Shown here: positions 42,609 to 51,464 of the stretch, one piece after another | Layout: each line of letters opens with the position of its first letter | How positions within the stretch are numbered: the stretch's first letter is position 1 | NCBI RefSeq assembly: GCF_019754935.1 | Contig: NZ_JAGSOA010000002.1 | Location: 186,001-250,000 of the forward strand | DNA: 64,000 bases | Direction of reading: 5' to 3' | DNA from: Corynebacterium parakroppenstedtii | Lineage (GTDB): Bacteria; Actinomycetota; Actinomycetes; Mycobacteriales; Mycobacteriaceae | Notes under the pieces: model-generated | What the model was told of the DNA's origin: nothing | What the model saw: only the letters and a program-made list of their open reading frames with translations | Databases searched by the model: none | Made by a program: the position numbers and the translations under genes

Positions 42609-43481
42609 TTGCTCTCCGACGTTCTTGATGTTTTATCTGACCCCATCGACGGCTCTTCGCTCCACGATGGTGGTAATTTAGCCACCCTTGTCTCTGATAC
42701 AGGCCATAGTTACGATGTTGCCCGCCAGGGGTATGTTTCCCTTGTGGGTGGCCGAGGCCTGAGATATAAGGGCGACGATGCCTCGATGATTCAGGCCCGA
42801 GAAAAGTTTCTTGCCAGTGGCCATTTTGGCCCATTCGTTGAGGCCGTGACGGGGAATGTGCAGGATGTTCTCGATGATGCGGGGGTAGGCGATCATGAGC
42901 ATTCTGTCGTCATGGAAGTGGGCGCGGGGACGGGTTATTACTTAGCCCACACACTCGATGCCGTTCCGGGTTCGCGCGGAATCGGCATTGACGTTTCCGT
43001 TCCTGCTGCTAAGCGCATCGCTGGCTGCCACCCTCGTGCGGGAGCTGTTATTGCTGATGCGTGGTCCAGGCTTCCCGTCAAAGATAAGTCGATCGACACG
43101 ATTACGGTCGTTTTCGCGCCACGGAACGCGGAAGAATTTGCGCGAGTTCTTACCGACGAAGGTCAAGTTGTTGTTTTGACAGCTGCGCCCGGTCATTTAG
43201 CTGAGCTTCGCGAGCCCCTTGGAATTATTGACGTTGAAAAGAACAAAGTTCACCGAATGATTCAGCAGGCGTCGGGGCACCTTACCCCTGATGGGGGGCC
43301 TGAAGAGGTTGAATTCGAGATGAATCTGGGCCGCGATGCTATTGAAGCTCAGGTGGGGATGAGCCCGTCTGCTCGGCACATTCGCCCGGAGGATTTAAAG
43401 GAGAGAATTGCGACCTTGCCTGATTCGATGACGGTGACTGCGCGCGCCACGGTGACGAGGTTAAAAAAGAACCATAGGTAG
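42609..43481 (+). CDS. RlmA-type 23S rRNA guanine-N1 methyltransferase (putative)
   Basis: 290 aa from the TTG at 42609, with GAGG seven bases upstream. The N-terminal part (LSDPIDGSSL ... HSYDVARQGYVSLV, then ASMIQAREKFLASGHFGPF) matches the RlmA family, but the zinc-binding cysteines typical of that region are absent. The SAM-binding core follows (VMEVGAGTGYYLAHTLD, GIGIDVSVPAAKRIA, VIADAWSRLP), then TVVFAPRNAEEFARVLTDEG. It would methylate a guanine in 23S rRNA helix 35, conferring or modifying macrolide/tylosin-type sensitivity in known members. Exact position of modification is inferred. Confidence 0.82.
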   Translation: MLSDVLDVLSDPIDGSSLHDGGNLATLVSDTGHSYDVARQGYVSLVGGRGLRYKGDDASMIQAREKFLASGHFGPFVEAVTGNVQDVLDDAGVGDHEHSVVMEVGAGTGYYLAHTLDAVPGSRGIGIDVSVPAAKRIAGCHPRAGAVIADAWSRLPVKDKSIDTITVVFAPRNAEEFARVLTDEGQVVVLTAAPGHLAELREPLGIIDVEKNKVHRMIQQASGHLTPDGGPEEVEFEMNLGRDAIEAQVGMSPSARHIRPEDLKERIATLPDSMTVTARATVTRLKKNHR

Positions 43482-43501
43482 GTCCCCTTAACGGTCTTTG
43501 T

Positions 43502-43690
43502 GTGCTATGGTTAATTTCATTCAGGGGGGATACTCCGAAAGTACTGCCTGTAGCTGACACGTACTCGTGGAGTTCCTGGTTTTACAACAGGGCTCACGCA
43601 CGGGTTCGTAAGAATAAGTTGGGGGAGTCCGTTCTTAACCACAAAAAATTGGTTGCAGGTGTTAACAAAAAAGCTGCAAAAGCGAATTAA
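43502..43690 (+). CDS. small basic hypothetical protein
   Basis: The frame from GTG 43502 gives 62 residues, of which the part from VADTYSWSSWFYNRAHARV onward (then KNKLGESVLNHKKL and a Lys/Ala-rich end) looks like a compact, basic, genuine small protein. The start is unclear: TATGGT at 43506 could be a -10 box and a strong AGGGGGG (43523-43529) lies inside the frame, so translation more likely begins downstream of it, where no ATG/GTG/TTG is in frame (a CTG is at 43544). Function unknown; may bind nucleic acid given its charge. Confidence 0.5.
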   Translation: MLWLISFRGDTPKVLPVADTYSWSSWFYNRAHARVRKNKLGESVLNHKKLVAGVNKKAAKAN

Positions 43691-43841
43691 TAAGTGAGGT
43701 TCCTCTAACCAAGGAACTCGTACTGTCGCACCTTCACTGATTCATGTGGTTGCTAGGTGGTCGCTTGATTGCGTCATCATGGCCCGCTGGGAGTCTCGCT
43801 GAACTCACTGACCATATCGAATCATGGAGGAACTTACTGAC

Positions 43842-44720
43842 ATGAAGTCTGTCACCGTTACTGCGCCACAATTTAATGGTCCTCGACATCAGATGTCCGA
43901 TGACCCCTCAGTAGATGCAGCAGAAACTGCAGTTGTGGGGTACCCATTGAAGGGCCCACGTGGTGCGGATGACGGGAAGTCTCTCAGTAAAGAAGCGATC
44001 AGTACAGCACTAGCACGTGGTACGACCGGGTGCGATGCGTCCTTTGGCGCAGCCGCCGGAAGTGCCGCGTTGGACAGTAGCGTTTTGAGCACTATCGCGG
44101 AGAGTACAACCCTAACGATGAATCCTGACAATAGTAATTCTCATGAGACGTCGGTCGCAGGAGTCAACGGGCGCGCGGATTTGCGCCGTGGCACAGCTTC
44201 TGACGGCTTCGACGGACCCATCGGCCACGGCACGGTGAACTCATCAGTTGGATCGAGCATCTACGAACCAGGTTCGGCTGTTCCGTCCGACGCCTTGGAA
44301 ACTCCTGCCTTTGCGGCAGAAGTTGCGATGATGTGTTCACGCGTCATTCGGACCGCACTGTACCGGGCAGGAATGGCTCCCTCGTCTGCCACGTGGAGAG
44401 TGGTTCGTTTCATTCAGAACAATGGCCCGGTCAGAATTTCCGACGTTGCCCGCCGCGAGCGGTCGACGATGGCAACAGTGTCCACACTGGTCAATCGCCT
44501 GGTCAGGCAGGGTCTGGTCAATAAGGAAAAAGATACTTCCGACGCACGCCAGTCGCTTCTGACTGTGACGCCTAAGGGGCGAAATTTGTGCAATAAGTGG
44601 CAGGATCGCTTGGGCGAAGCTGTGGCGGAAGATTTCGCGTCGCTGTCGCTCGACGAACTGACAGTTCTGGCTGAAGCGCTCCCCGTGATGCGCAAGCTTG
44701 TCAGCGAAGGCGAGCGCTAA
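43842..44720 (+). CDS. MarR family regulator with long N-terminal extension
   Basis: 292 aa from the ATG at 43842, preceded by GGAGG. Roughly the first 155 residues are Ser/Thr/Gly/Ala-rich and look disordered. The last 135 residues form a MarR winged helix: VAMMCSRVIRTALYRAGM, ATWRVVRFIQNNGPVRISDVA, the recognition helix STMATVSTLVNRLVRQGLV and the wing DTSDARQSLLTVTPKG, ending in a dimerisation helix. MarR proteins are normally about 140-170 aa, so the extension is unusual. No obvious target operon adjoins; a GC-rich hairpin follows. Confidence 0.85.
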   Translation: MKSVTVTAPQFNGPRHQMSDDPSVDAAETAVVGYPLKGPRGADDGKSLSKEAISTALARGTTGCDASFGAAAGSAALDSSVLSTIAESTTLTMNPDNSNSHETSVAGVNGRADLRRGTASDGFDGPIGHGTVNSSVGSSIYEPGSAVPSDALETPAFAAEVAMMCSRVIRTALYRAGMAPSSATWRVVRFIQNNGPVRISDVARRERSTMATVSTLVNRLVRQGLVNKEKDTSDARQSLLTVTPKGRNLCNKWQDRLGEAVAEDFASLSLDELTVLAEALPVMRKLVSEGER

Positions 44721-44736
44721 TCGGAGCGTGATTGGC

Positions 44737-44759
44737 GCGGGCCCTTGCCTAGGGCCCGC
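44737..44759. terminator. strong GC-rich hairpin between MarR gene and glgA
   Basis: GCGGGCCCT (44737-44745) and AGGGCCCGC (44751-44759) form a perfect 9-bp stem with a 5-base loop. It lies between convergent genes and could terminate both; no U-run follows. Confidence 0.6.
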
Positions 44760-44826
44760 CTTCAGGTACCGGGCGCACGTACTGGTTGAACGTGGCGCAG
44801 GTCCACGTGGTGTAGTTCGGGGGATC

Positions 44827-46005
44827 CTACATTAATGACCGATACACATCGAGGGTCTGCTGTGCGATCGTCGACCAGCTGAATGTCGTGACGGCCCTCT
44901 CGCGCCCGGCCTTCGCCATTCGGCCCGCAAGGTCAGGGTCGCCGGCGATGCGGTTGACCGCACTGGCCAGCCCTTCTTCGAATGCGCCGATATCGTCGGC
45001 ATCGTAGTGGACCAGTTCACCGGTCTCACCGTCATTGACAACCTCAGGGATACCTCCCACATCAGAGGCGACGACGGCGGTATCGCACGCCATGGCCTCC
45101 AGGTTCACGATTCCCAGAGGCTCATAAATGGACGGGCACACGAAAACTGAGGCGGCGCTGAGGATCTCCTGCAGTGAATCGTGCGGGAGCATGTCACGCA
45201 CCCAGAACACATCGTCGCGAGTGGACTTCAACTCCTCGACCAGGTTGGCGATCTCAGCCTCAATTTCCGGAGTATCCGGTGCACCTGCGCACAACACGAG
45301 CTGAATATCCTCGTCGAAGTTGTGCGCGGCCTTCACCAGGTGGGCCACACCCTTTTGCCGTGTGATTCGCCCCACGAAGGCGACAATCGGTTTATCTTCG
45401 GCAACGCCCAGCTCAGCCAATATCGAGTGCTCAGCTTGGGCAAACGTCGGGCGAGGACGCCACAACTTCGTATCGATACCGTTGAGAACAACGTGAATAC
45501 GGTCCGGATCGATACGCGGATACGCATCCAGGATGGCGTCCTTCATTTTCCGCGAAACAGCGATCAGCCCATCGGCGTTTTCCATCGCGTTCTTCTCTGA
45601 CCACGATGACACGTCATACCCGCCGCCCAGCTGCTCACGCTTCCACGGTCGGTGCGGCTCAAGGGAGTGAGCCGTCGCTACGTGGGGAATACCCTTGAGC
45701 AGCCCGGTCAGATGCCCACCAAGCCCCGCATACCACGTGTGTGAATGGATAACATCAATATCTGATGCCGACGCCAGATTCGCCATCCGTAGCCCCGTCG
45801 ACAAGGTTTTGAGGGCAGGATTAGCGTCGGCAAGAGCATCATCGGAGTTGGACACGTACACATTGGCTTCGTCACGTGGCCCACCCATGCAGTGAACGTC
45901 GACATCGCACAGCTCGCGCAAATGCCGGGTGAGCTCAGCCACGTGGACACCGGCGCCACCGTAGATTTCCGGGGGATATTCTCGAGTCATCATCGCTACG
46001 CGCAT
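44827..46005 (-). CDS. glgA: GT4/GT5 glycogen synthase-type glucosyltransferase (GlgA/GlgM)
   Basis: 392 aa from the ATG at 46005; a longer frame into the glgC start is rejected. N-terminal Rossmann domain VAMMTREYPPEIYGGAGVHV (glycine-rich ADP-glucose loop), IDVIHSHTWYAGLGGHL, VATAHSLEPHRPWK; C-terminal domain IVAFVGRITRQKGV and the FVCPSIYEPLGIVNLEAMACDTAVVASDVGG donor site with the two conserved glutamates. The mycobacterial counterpart makes maltose-1-phosphate from ADP-glucose and glucose-1-phosphate, feeding GlgE and glycogen or capsular glucan. Divergent from glgC. Confidence 0.92.
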   Translation of the reverse strand: MRVAMMTREYPPEIYGGAGVHVAELTRHLRELCDVDVHCMGGPRDEANVYVSNSDDALADANPALKTLSTGLRMANLASASDIDVIHSHTWYAGLGGHLTGLLKGIPHVATAHSLEPHRPWKREQLGGGYDVSSWSEKNAMENADGLIAVSRKMKDAILDAYPRIDPDRIHVVLNGIDTKLWRPRPTFAQAEHSILAELGVAEDKPIVAFVGRITRQKGVAHLVKAAHNFDEDIQLVLCAGAPDTPEIEAEIANLVEELKSTRDDVFWVRDMLPHDSLQEILSAASVFVCPSIYEPLGIVNLEAMACDTAVVASDVGGIPEVVNDGETGELVHYDADDIGAFEEGLASAVNRIAGDPDLAGRMAKAGRERAVTTFSWSTIAQQTLDVYRSLM

Positions 46006-46012
46006 GACTGTG

Positions 46013-46018
46013 AGCCTA
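46013..46018 (-). promoter_or_regulatory. -10 box TAGGCT of glgA
   Basis: Minus-strand TAGGCT, 7-base spacer, ATG at 46005. Leaderless start predicted. Confidence 0.5.
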
Positions 46019-46105
46019 GTCGGTCGGGGTGGCACACTGCCCGCCGACAAAGGCAACGGGGGAGAGAACAGGGGTACTTGTCCAGCATAAATAGTGAGGA
46101 CTGAA

Positions 46106-46111
46106 TAAATT
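46106..46111 (+). promoter_or_regulatory. -10 box TAAATT of glgC
   Basis: TAAATT, 7-base spacer, ATG at 46119. Leaderless start predicted; it lies 88 bp from the glgA box in a divergent promoter region. Confidence 0.5.
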
Positions 46112-46118
46112 AGTACCC

Positions 46119-47354
46119 ATGAGGAGCCAACCACACGTCCTATCCATTGTCCTCGCGGGCGGCGAAGGGAAGCGACTCTTCCCCTTCACGGCCGACCGTG
46201 CCAAGCCAGCTGTTCCTTTTGGGGGTTCATATCGTTTAATTGACTTTGTCTTATCGAACCTGGTCAACGCCGGGTACATGAAGGTTTGTGTCTTAACTCA
46301 ATACAAATCTCACTCACTTGACCGGCACATTTCGCAATCGTGGCAACTCTCCGGATTAGCAGGTGAATACATCACCCCAGTGCCCGCCCAGCAGCGGCTC
46401 GGGAAACGATGGTTCACGGGTTCAGCGGATGCCATTTTGCAATCGCTCAACCTCATTTATGACGAAGATCCTGAATACATCATCGTGTTCGGCGCGGACC
46501 ACGTGTACCGCATGGACCCCGAACAGATGGTGAAGGAACATATCGAGTCGGGAGCGGCGTGTTCCGTCGCCGGAATTCGTGTGCCACGCAAAGAAGCAAC
46601 CGCATTCGGCTGCATTCAAGCCGACGACGACGGCACGATTACCGAGTTCCTGGAAAAGCCAGCCGATCCGCCGGCCACCCCAGATGACCCCGACGTGACC
46701 TTCGCCTCCATGGGCAACTACGTCTTCACAACCCAGGCGTTAATCGATGCGCTGAAAGAGGATTCCGAAGACGAAAACTCGGCGCATGACATGGGCGGCA
46801 ACATCATCCCGTATTTCGTGAACCGGGGCGAGGCGCACGTTCACGACTTCTCCCGCAATGTTGTGCCGGGGGAAACGGATCGTGACCACGGATATTGGCG
46901 CGACGTCGGTACTGTCGACGCTTTCTATGAAGCCCATATGGACCTCATCAGCGTGTACCCCGTCTTCAACCTGTACAACCGCAAGTGGCCTATTCACACG
47001 TCTGACGACAGCAACTTGCCGCCGGCGAAGTTCGTCAAAGGCGGAATTGCGCAGTCCTCCATTGTGGCTGCAGGGTGCATTATTTCCGCTGGAACCGTGC
47101 GCAATTCAGTTCTCGGGCCGGGCGTTGTTGTCGAAGAAGGCGCCAGCGTCGAGGGCTGCGTTCTAATGGATGGCGTGCGGATTGGCAAAGGCGCTGTGGT
47201 TCGTCACGCCATTTTGGACAAGAATGTCCGCGTCGGAGATAACGCGCTCATCGGCGTAGATCGGGCTCGCGATTCTGAACGGTTCACACTGTCCCAGGGC
47301 GGTGTCGTGTGTGTCCCGAAGAATTACGAACTCCACGGCGCTGACGAGGATTAA
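46119..47354 (+). CDS. glgC: glucose-1-phosphate adenylyltransferase (ADP-glucose pyrophosphorylase)
   Basis: 411 aa. Nucleotidyltransferase domain with [26 protein letters not shown] (split below as [17 protein letters not shown]), [28 protein letters not shown] (catalytic Asp) and FLEKPADPP (substrate lysine), followed by the C-terminal left-handed beta helix ([20 protein letters not shown]). It makes ADP-glucose from ATP and glucose-1-phosphate, the committed step of glycogen and glucan synthesis, supplying GlgA encoded divergently. Convergent with the methyltransferase gene. Confidence 0.95.
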   Translation: MRSQPHVLSIVLAGGEGKRLFPFTADRAKPAVPFGGSYRLIDFVLSNLVNAGYMKVCVLTQYKSHSLDRHISQSWQLSGLAGEYITPVPAQQRLGKRWFTGSADAILQSLNLIYDEDPEYIIVFGADHVYRMDPEQMVKEHIESGAACSVAGIRVPRKEATAFGCIQADDDGTITEFLEKPADPPATPDDPDVTFASMGNYVFTTQALIDALKEDSEDENSAHDMGGNIIPYFVNRGEAHVHDFSRNVVPGETDRDHGYWRDVGTVDAFYEAHMDLISVYPVFNLYNRKWPIHTSDDSNLPPAKFVKGGIAQSSIVAAGCIISAGTVRNSVLGPGVVVEEGASVEGCVLMDGVRIGKGAVVRHAILDKNVRVGDNALIGVDRARDSERFTLSQGGVVCVPKNYELHGADED

Positions 47355-47363
47355 TAGCCGACG

Positions 47364-48020
47364 CTAGCTCGCCGGTGCGTCTTCGTTCCGCGAGATCAGG
47401 ACCATCCCGGCACCCAGCGGTAGCCGGGAGAGGTAGATGTCCTCGCGCTCGCGGAGCGCCTCGTTGAGGCGACGGGCCGCCGCGGTATCGCGATCCTTTC
47501 GTGCCGGATTCGCGATAGTGCCGTCGAGAAGGATATCCGCGAGGATAATCAACCCGCCCGGTTCAAGCAGCTCGAGGGCCTCGTCGACGAGTGTTGATGC
47601 GTCGGCGGGGGCAATTTCGGCGTAGATCAGGTTGTATGAGCGCGCTGCCAGCCGGGTCATGACCTCGAGTGGGCGCGAGGGGAGGAAACGGTATTGGTTG
47701 GAGCGAATGTTGGCCGCGGTGAATGCCTGGCGGGCAACCCGCTGGTGGATCGCTTCCGTGTCAATGCAGGTCACATGACCGTTCGGGCCCATTCCCGCGA
47801 GGATGGCCAAGCCTGAGACGCACGCGGAGGGGGAGACAACAACTGCCGACTTATCCCTGCAGTATGAGGAACTAATCGTTGTTAAAAACGACGCCGTGAG
47901 TTCGTCGGGAGCGGTGAGGCCGAGCTCGTCGGCGGCATCGCGCGCAAAGCCCATCGCGTCGGATTCGTCGGTGGTGGCGTTGATAAAGTCAGTCATCAGG
48001 TCAAGAGCAGAATCGGTCAC
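47364..48020 (-). CDS. O-methyltransferase-like protein (Rv1220c type)
   Basis: 218 aa from the GTG at 48020. SAM-dependent fold of the COMT-like class: AVVVSPSACVSGLAILAGMGPNGHVTCID (motif I is degenerate, without the usual GxGxG), AIHQRVARQAF, LIYAEIAPADASTLVDEALELL, and GLIILADILLDGTIANPARKDRDT near the C-terminus. The gene occupies the place upstream of and divergent from sigE seen in mycobacteria. Substrate unknown. TAGCAT lies eight bases before the GTG, consistent with a very short or absent leader. Confidence 0.85.
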   Translation of the reverse strand: MTDSALDLMTDFINATTDESDAMGFARDAADELGLTAPDELTASFLTTISSSYCRDKSAVVVSPSACVSGLAILAGMGPNGHVTCIDTEAIHQRVARQAFTAANIRSNQYRFLPSRPLEVMTRLAARSYNLIYAEIAPADASTLVDEALELLEPGGLIILADILLDGTIANPARKDRDTAAARRLNEALREREDIYLSRLPLGAGMVLISRNEDAPAS

Positions 48021-48109
48021 GGTTATTCATGCTAGTGATAGAGACGGAGTAAAGGGTGTGGCTCGCCCATAACTGCGATAATGAAGTAGACATTCGTGGC
48101 TTTTACTGC

Positions 48110-48129
48110 GGGAATGATTTACAATTCCC
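48110..48129. promoter_or_regulatory. inverted repeat upstream of sigE
   Basis: GGGAAT (48110-48115) and ATTCCC (48124-48129) are perfect inverted repeats with an 8-base gap, about 110 bp before sigE in the divergent region. It may be a regulator site, or GGGAAT may be a -35 element for an ECF sigma factor. Confidence 0.4.
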
Positions 48130-48207
48130 CTCGTGACATGCCCCTCGCGGGTTCGTGATTTCAGTGGTTCACCTTCACAGGAATTTCCCAGGCGGAATTC
48201 ATGCTTC

Positions 48208-48230
48208 GGAAACGAATGCATGTGACAGTT
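48208..48230 (+). promoter_or_regulatory. candidate ECF-type sigE autoregulatory promoter
   Basis: GGAAAC (48208-48213) and GTT (48228-48230) have the GGAA-N16-GTT spacing used by SigE/SigH-type sigma factors in this order. Predicted transcription would start at or beside the ATG at 48236. Confidence 0.35.
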
Positions 48231-48235
48231 AAATC

Positions 48236-48919
48236 ATGACACTGGCGTCAGGCGCTTTTTACCGTTCCGAACGGAATACACCCACTCGCACGACCTCAGC
48301 TTCTACAATCGACCCACACAAAGGCGATGATGTAATGGCTAACCACCCTGCGGGGAGCGAACCTCGCACTGGTACCGCAGCATTCGATGCTGGATCGGGG
48401 GAAATGCCGAGCTGGAGTGAGCTTGTTTCGGAGCATGCGGATGGTGTGTACCGCCTCGCTCTTCGCCTGAGTGGTAATACGCACGACGCGGAAGATCTGA
48501 CCCAGGAAACGTTTATGAGGGTTTTCCGGTCGCTCAAACGGTACAAGCCCGGAACTTTTGAGGGCTGGCTCCACCGGATCACGACTAATTTGTTCCTGGA
48601 CATGGTGCGTCGACGTCAGACCATCCGAATGGAAGCGCTGCCTGAGAATTATGACGCAGTACCGGGGACCCGGAACGATCCCGAGCAGTCCTATATCGAC
48701 GCCAATATTGATCCGGAACTGCAAAAAGCCCTGGATTCGTTGCCGACCGATTACCGCGTAGCCGTTGTGCTGTGTGATGTTGTCGGCATGAGCTACGACG
48801 AAATTGCAGACACCTTAGGGATCAAAATGGGCACCGTGCGTAGCCGCATTCACCGTGGTCGTGCCCAGTTGAGGAAGAGCTTGCAGTCATCCGAGGGCAT
48901 TTTGCACTACGTTGGGTAG
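48236..48919 (+). CDS. sigE: ECF sigma factor SigE
   Basis: 227 aa from the ATG at 48236; an ATG at 48335 would give 194 aa and still include all sigma domains. Region 2 reads [63 protein letters not shown]; region 4 is [41 protein letters not shown]. It closely follows mycobacterial SigE (surface and oxidative stress). The zinc anti-sigma factor CseE is encoded 117 bp downstream, and tatB follows. Alternative starts may give isoforms, as in mycobacteria. Confidence 0.93.
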   Translation: MTLASGAFYRSERNTPTRTTSASTIDPHKGDDVMANHPAGSEPRTGTAAFDAGSGEMPSWSELVSEHADGVYRLALRLSGNTHDAEDLTQETFMRVFRSLKRYKPGTFEGWLHRITTNLFLDMVRRRQTIRMEALPENYDAVPGTRNDPEQSYIDANIDPELQKALDSLPTDYRVAVVLCDVVGMSYDEIADTLGIKMGTVRSRIHRGRAQLRKSLQSSEGILHYVG

Positions 48920-49036
48920 AAAGAGATCATCGACGCGCCCATTGTCGGAACATAACCTGATGGTGGAGCTGCATCGTCGATAATTCGCGTGCTGAGTTTG
49001 GCCGGGCGAATTGTAGTGTGCAAGGGGTGATGTCCA

Positions 49037-49591
49037 ATGGGCCGTTCGTCAAAGCCACGACAATTCTCTTCGATTGAGCATCTGTCAGAAGAAGCCGTCG
49101 CCGCATTTGTCGACGGCGAAATGCCCCCGCGAGCCCAACGTCGAGTTCTCCGCCACCTCGTGCATTGCGAGGAATGTCGACGCGATGTCAAAGCTCAGCG
49201 GGATGCGGCCCAGCGTATGAGGGAAGCAGCTAACGAACCCGTCCACATGTCGACGGAGCTGCTGCATAAGCTGGCCGCGATCCCGACTAACTGTGACCCG
49301 CAGAATCCGAGCGGATCACCGGCGAAGACCGAACACCATGGCCAGGGGAAGAAAGCTCAGGCTACCGGTGGTCATAATAATGCCGATTCCGACCGCCCTG
49401 ATGTCTATGCAGCAGGCGACGAATTGAGCGACCTACGGCACGACAACGCGTTGAGCGCCGCGAAAAGTGCTGCCTTTGGGGTGATGCGCACCGTCGAGAA
49501 CGGGGCGATGAGCGCCATGGACACGGTCGGTGAATACGCTGACCAGCTGCGATGTGCATGGAAAGATCGAAGTAACTCACCGAAACGCTGA
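49037..49591 (+). CDS. cseE: zinc-binding anti-sigma-E factor
   Basis: 184 aa; AGGGG lies upstream of the ATG at 49037. The N-terminal ZAS domain has HLVHCEEC with H-x3-C-x2-C at His40, Cys44, Cys47, preceded by LSEEAVAAFVDGEMPP as in RseA/CseE proteins. This domain clamps SigE and may sense redox through the thiols. The middle is Asn/Gln/Asp-rich linker and the C-terminus has a helix (SAAKSAAFGVMRTVENGAMSAMDTV) without a clear membrane segment, so the factor is probably cytosolic. Confidence 0.9.
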   Translation: MGRSSKPRQFSSIEHLSEEAVAAFVDGEMPPRAQRRVLRHLVHCEECRRDVKAQRDAAQRMREAANEPVHMSTELLHKLAAIPTNCDPQNPSGSPAKTEHHGQGKKAQATGGHNNADSDRPDVYAAGDELSDLRHDNALSAAKSAAFGVMRTVENGAMSAMDTVGEYADQLRCAWKDRSNSPKR

Positions 49592-49638
49592 CATTAGAAG
49601 TCTCGCCGTCACTCCGTCGTCCCATTTGCCAAGCTCTG

Positions 49639-49644
49639 TACAAT
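49639..49644 (+). promoter_or_regulatory. -10 box TACAAT of tatB
   Basis: TACAAT, 7-base spacer, GTG at 49652; no ribosome binding site. One of the best leaderless candidates in the window. Confidence 0.55.
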
Positions 49645-49651
49645 ATCTGAC

Positions 49652-50296
49652 GTGTTCTCAAGTATCGGTTGGATGGAAGTCATCATCATTGTGGTGGTGG
49701 GCTTCCTCATCATCGGCCCCGACCGTTTACCAGGCGTTATGAAGGAAATCCGTGCGGTCCGGCTGGCCATTAAAAACGCCGTCGCAGATGCGCGGAAACA
49801 AATCGACGGTGAACTAGGCGAGGATCTCCGAGAATTCAGCGAGCCGATCAAAGAATTCCGTGAACCTCTCCGGCAATTCAATTCGTACCGATCAATGGGC
49901 GCGAAGGGCTTCATCGCCAAAGCTCTCTTCGACGATGACACTACCGATCTTGATGCGACGAAAGACGCCATCGAAAAGCCCCTGCAGACCATAAGGACAA
50001 CAACCCCGCAGCGGGCCATCCAAGACTATTTCGCCGCTGACAACCCCTCCTCGGCGAAAGATGCCGACGACGCTACGTCGACGGCAGAGTCGGGCGCGGG
50101 GTCCCAAGCATCGAGTGTCTCAGTGGAGAAACGAAGCCAGGGCGGCGGCGGTAGTGACGCGGTGAGTGCTCACTCGGGTTCACAGGGCCGTGAGGGCGGC
50201 CAGGGAACGGTAACAGGGGAGCCAGGAAAGGAACAATCCACCGACGCTAAGAAGCCGGTGTACGGCTCCTGGAGCGGGTTCGATGAAGTCCTCTAA
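49652..50296 (+). CDS. tatB: twin-arginine translocase subunit TatB
   Basis: 214 aa. N-terminal membrane helix MFSSIGWMEVIIIVVVGFLI with the conserved Glu9, the hinge GPDRLPG, then a long amphipathic helix (MKEIRAVRLAIKNAVADARK, then EFSEPIKEFREPLRQF). A disordered Ser/Gly/Asp-rich tail follows. It receives folded twin-arginine substrates with TatC; tatA and tatC are not in the window. GTG start preceded by TACAAT at 7 bases. Follows cseE as in mycobacteria except that no htrA gene lies between. Confidence 0.93.
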   Translation: MFSSIGWMEVIIIVVVGFLIIGPDRLPGVMKEIRAVRLAIKNAVADARKQIDGELGEDLREFSEPIKEFREPLRQFNSYRSMGAKGFIAKALFDDDTTDLDATKDAIEKPLQTIRTTTPQRAIQDYFAADNPSSAKDADDATSTAESGAGSQASSVSVEKRSQGGGGSDAVSAHSGSQGREGGQGTVTGEPGKEQSTDAKKPVYGSWSGFDEVL

Positions 50297-50315
50297 AAGT
50301 GCCCGTTGCACCGCG

Positions 50316-51452
50316 CTACGGCGTCACTCCAAGGCCCAGCGACTTACCCGCCAAGGACGTCCGACGGTGAGTGAGCTGGTCCGCGATGGCATTCAGCGCC
50401 GCACCAGTTTCAGATTCCGGGGAAGAAATAGCGATCGGTTCTCCACCGTCGCCACCCTCGCGCAGAGCGGGATCAAGAGGAACCTGCCCCATCAGCGGCA
50501 CCTTCGACCCCGTAATCCGGGACAGCCGATCGGCGACAATCTCGCCGCCGCCTTCACCGAAGATCTCGTTGTGTGAGCCATCGGGCATGACGAAATAGCT
50601 CATATTTTCGATAACACCGGCGATGCGCTGCTGAGTCTGTTGCGAGATGGAACCCGCCCGCTCAGCAACTTCAGCCGCGGCCATCTGTGGCGTCGTCACG
50701 ATGAGGAGTTCAGCATTCGGTATGAGCTGGGCGACCGTAATCGCAATATCACCGGTGCCGGGGGGAAGATCGAGAAGCAGGACATCAAGATCGCCCCAAA
50801 AAACGTCGGCAAGGAATTGCTGGATAGCGCGGTGCAGCATCGGGCCGCGCCACACGATAGGGGAGTTGCCCTCAATAAAGTGGCCGATGGAGATCATCTT
50901 GATGCCATGTGCCTGCGGGGGCATGATCATGTCATCAACCTGATAGGGGCGGTCGTCCGACCCCAACATTCCGGGGATCGAGTGGCCGTAAATGTCGGCA
51001 TCAAGCACCCCGACATTCAGCCCCTTCGCGGCCAGCGCAGTGGCAATATTGACCGTCATCGACGACTTACCGACGCCACCCTTGCCAGAAGCCACGGCGT
51101 ACACGCGCGTGTGGCAATCAGGCTTACTAAACGGAATCTCTGGCTCGTCGACGCCACCGCGGGCTTTTTTCCTCAACTCGCGGCGTTGCTCATCGTTCAT
51201 GACATCCGTGGTGACGGTGACTTTGCCGATACCTTCGATGCCCTCGATGGCGGCGCGAGAGTCGTCGACAAGCTTATTTTTCATTGGGCAGCCGGCGATG
51301 GTGAGATATATCTCCGCCGAAACATCAGCGCCGTCGACGGCTATCGATTTCACCATGCCTAAATCGGTGAGTGGCATGCCGATATCGGGGTCTTTGACCT
51401 GGGCTAATGCGTCGCGAACAGTGGATTCGGTGATAGAAGATTCAGATGCCAT
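50316..51452 (-). CDS. mrp: Mrp/ApbC-type Fe-S cluster carrier ATPase
   Basis: 378 aa. N-terminal MIP18 (DUF59) domain (VRDALAQVKDPDIGMPLTDLG, AEIYLTIAGCPMK) and C-terminal ATPase with deviant Walker A SGKGGVGKSS (about residues 122-131), switch DADIYGHSIPGML and LLLDLPPGTGDIA. The CxxC pair that bridges a cluster in the E. coli protein is replaced by ENMSYFVMPDG. It likely loads Fe-S clusters onto apo-proteins or has a related ParA-like role. Convergent with tatB; transcribed after the mgtE-like/DUF1003 pair. Confidence 0.9.
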   Translation of the reverse strand: MASESSITESTVRDALAQVKDPDIGMPLTDLGMVKSIAVDGADVSAEIYLTIAGCPMKNKLVDDSRAAIEGIEGIGKVTVTTDVMNDEQRRELRKKARGGVDEPEIPFSKPDCHTRVYAVASGKGGVGKSSMTVNIATALAAKGLNVGVLDADIYGHSIPGMLGSDDRPYQVDDMIMPPQAHGIKMISIGHFIEGNSPIVWRGPMLHRAIQQFLADVFWGDLDVLLLDLPPGTGDIAITVAQLIPNAELLIVTTPQMAAAEVAERAGSISQQTQQRIAGVIENMSYFVMPDGSHNEIFGEGGGEIVADRLSRITGSKVPLMGQVPLDPALREGGDGGEPIAISSPESETGAALNAIADQLTHRRTSLAGKSLGLGVTP

Positions 51453-51464
51453 AACGCCACCATC

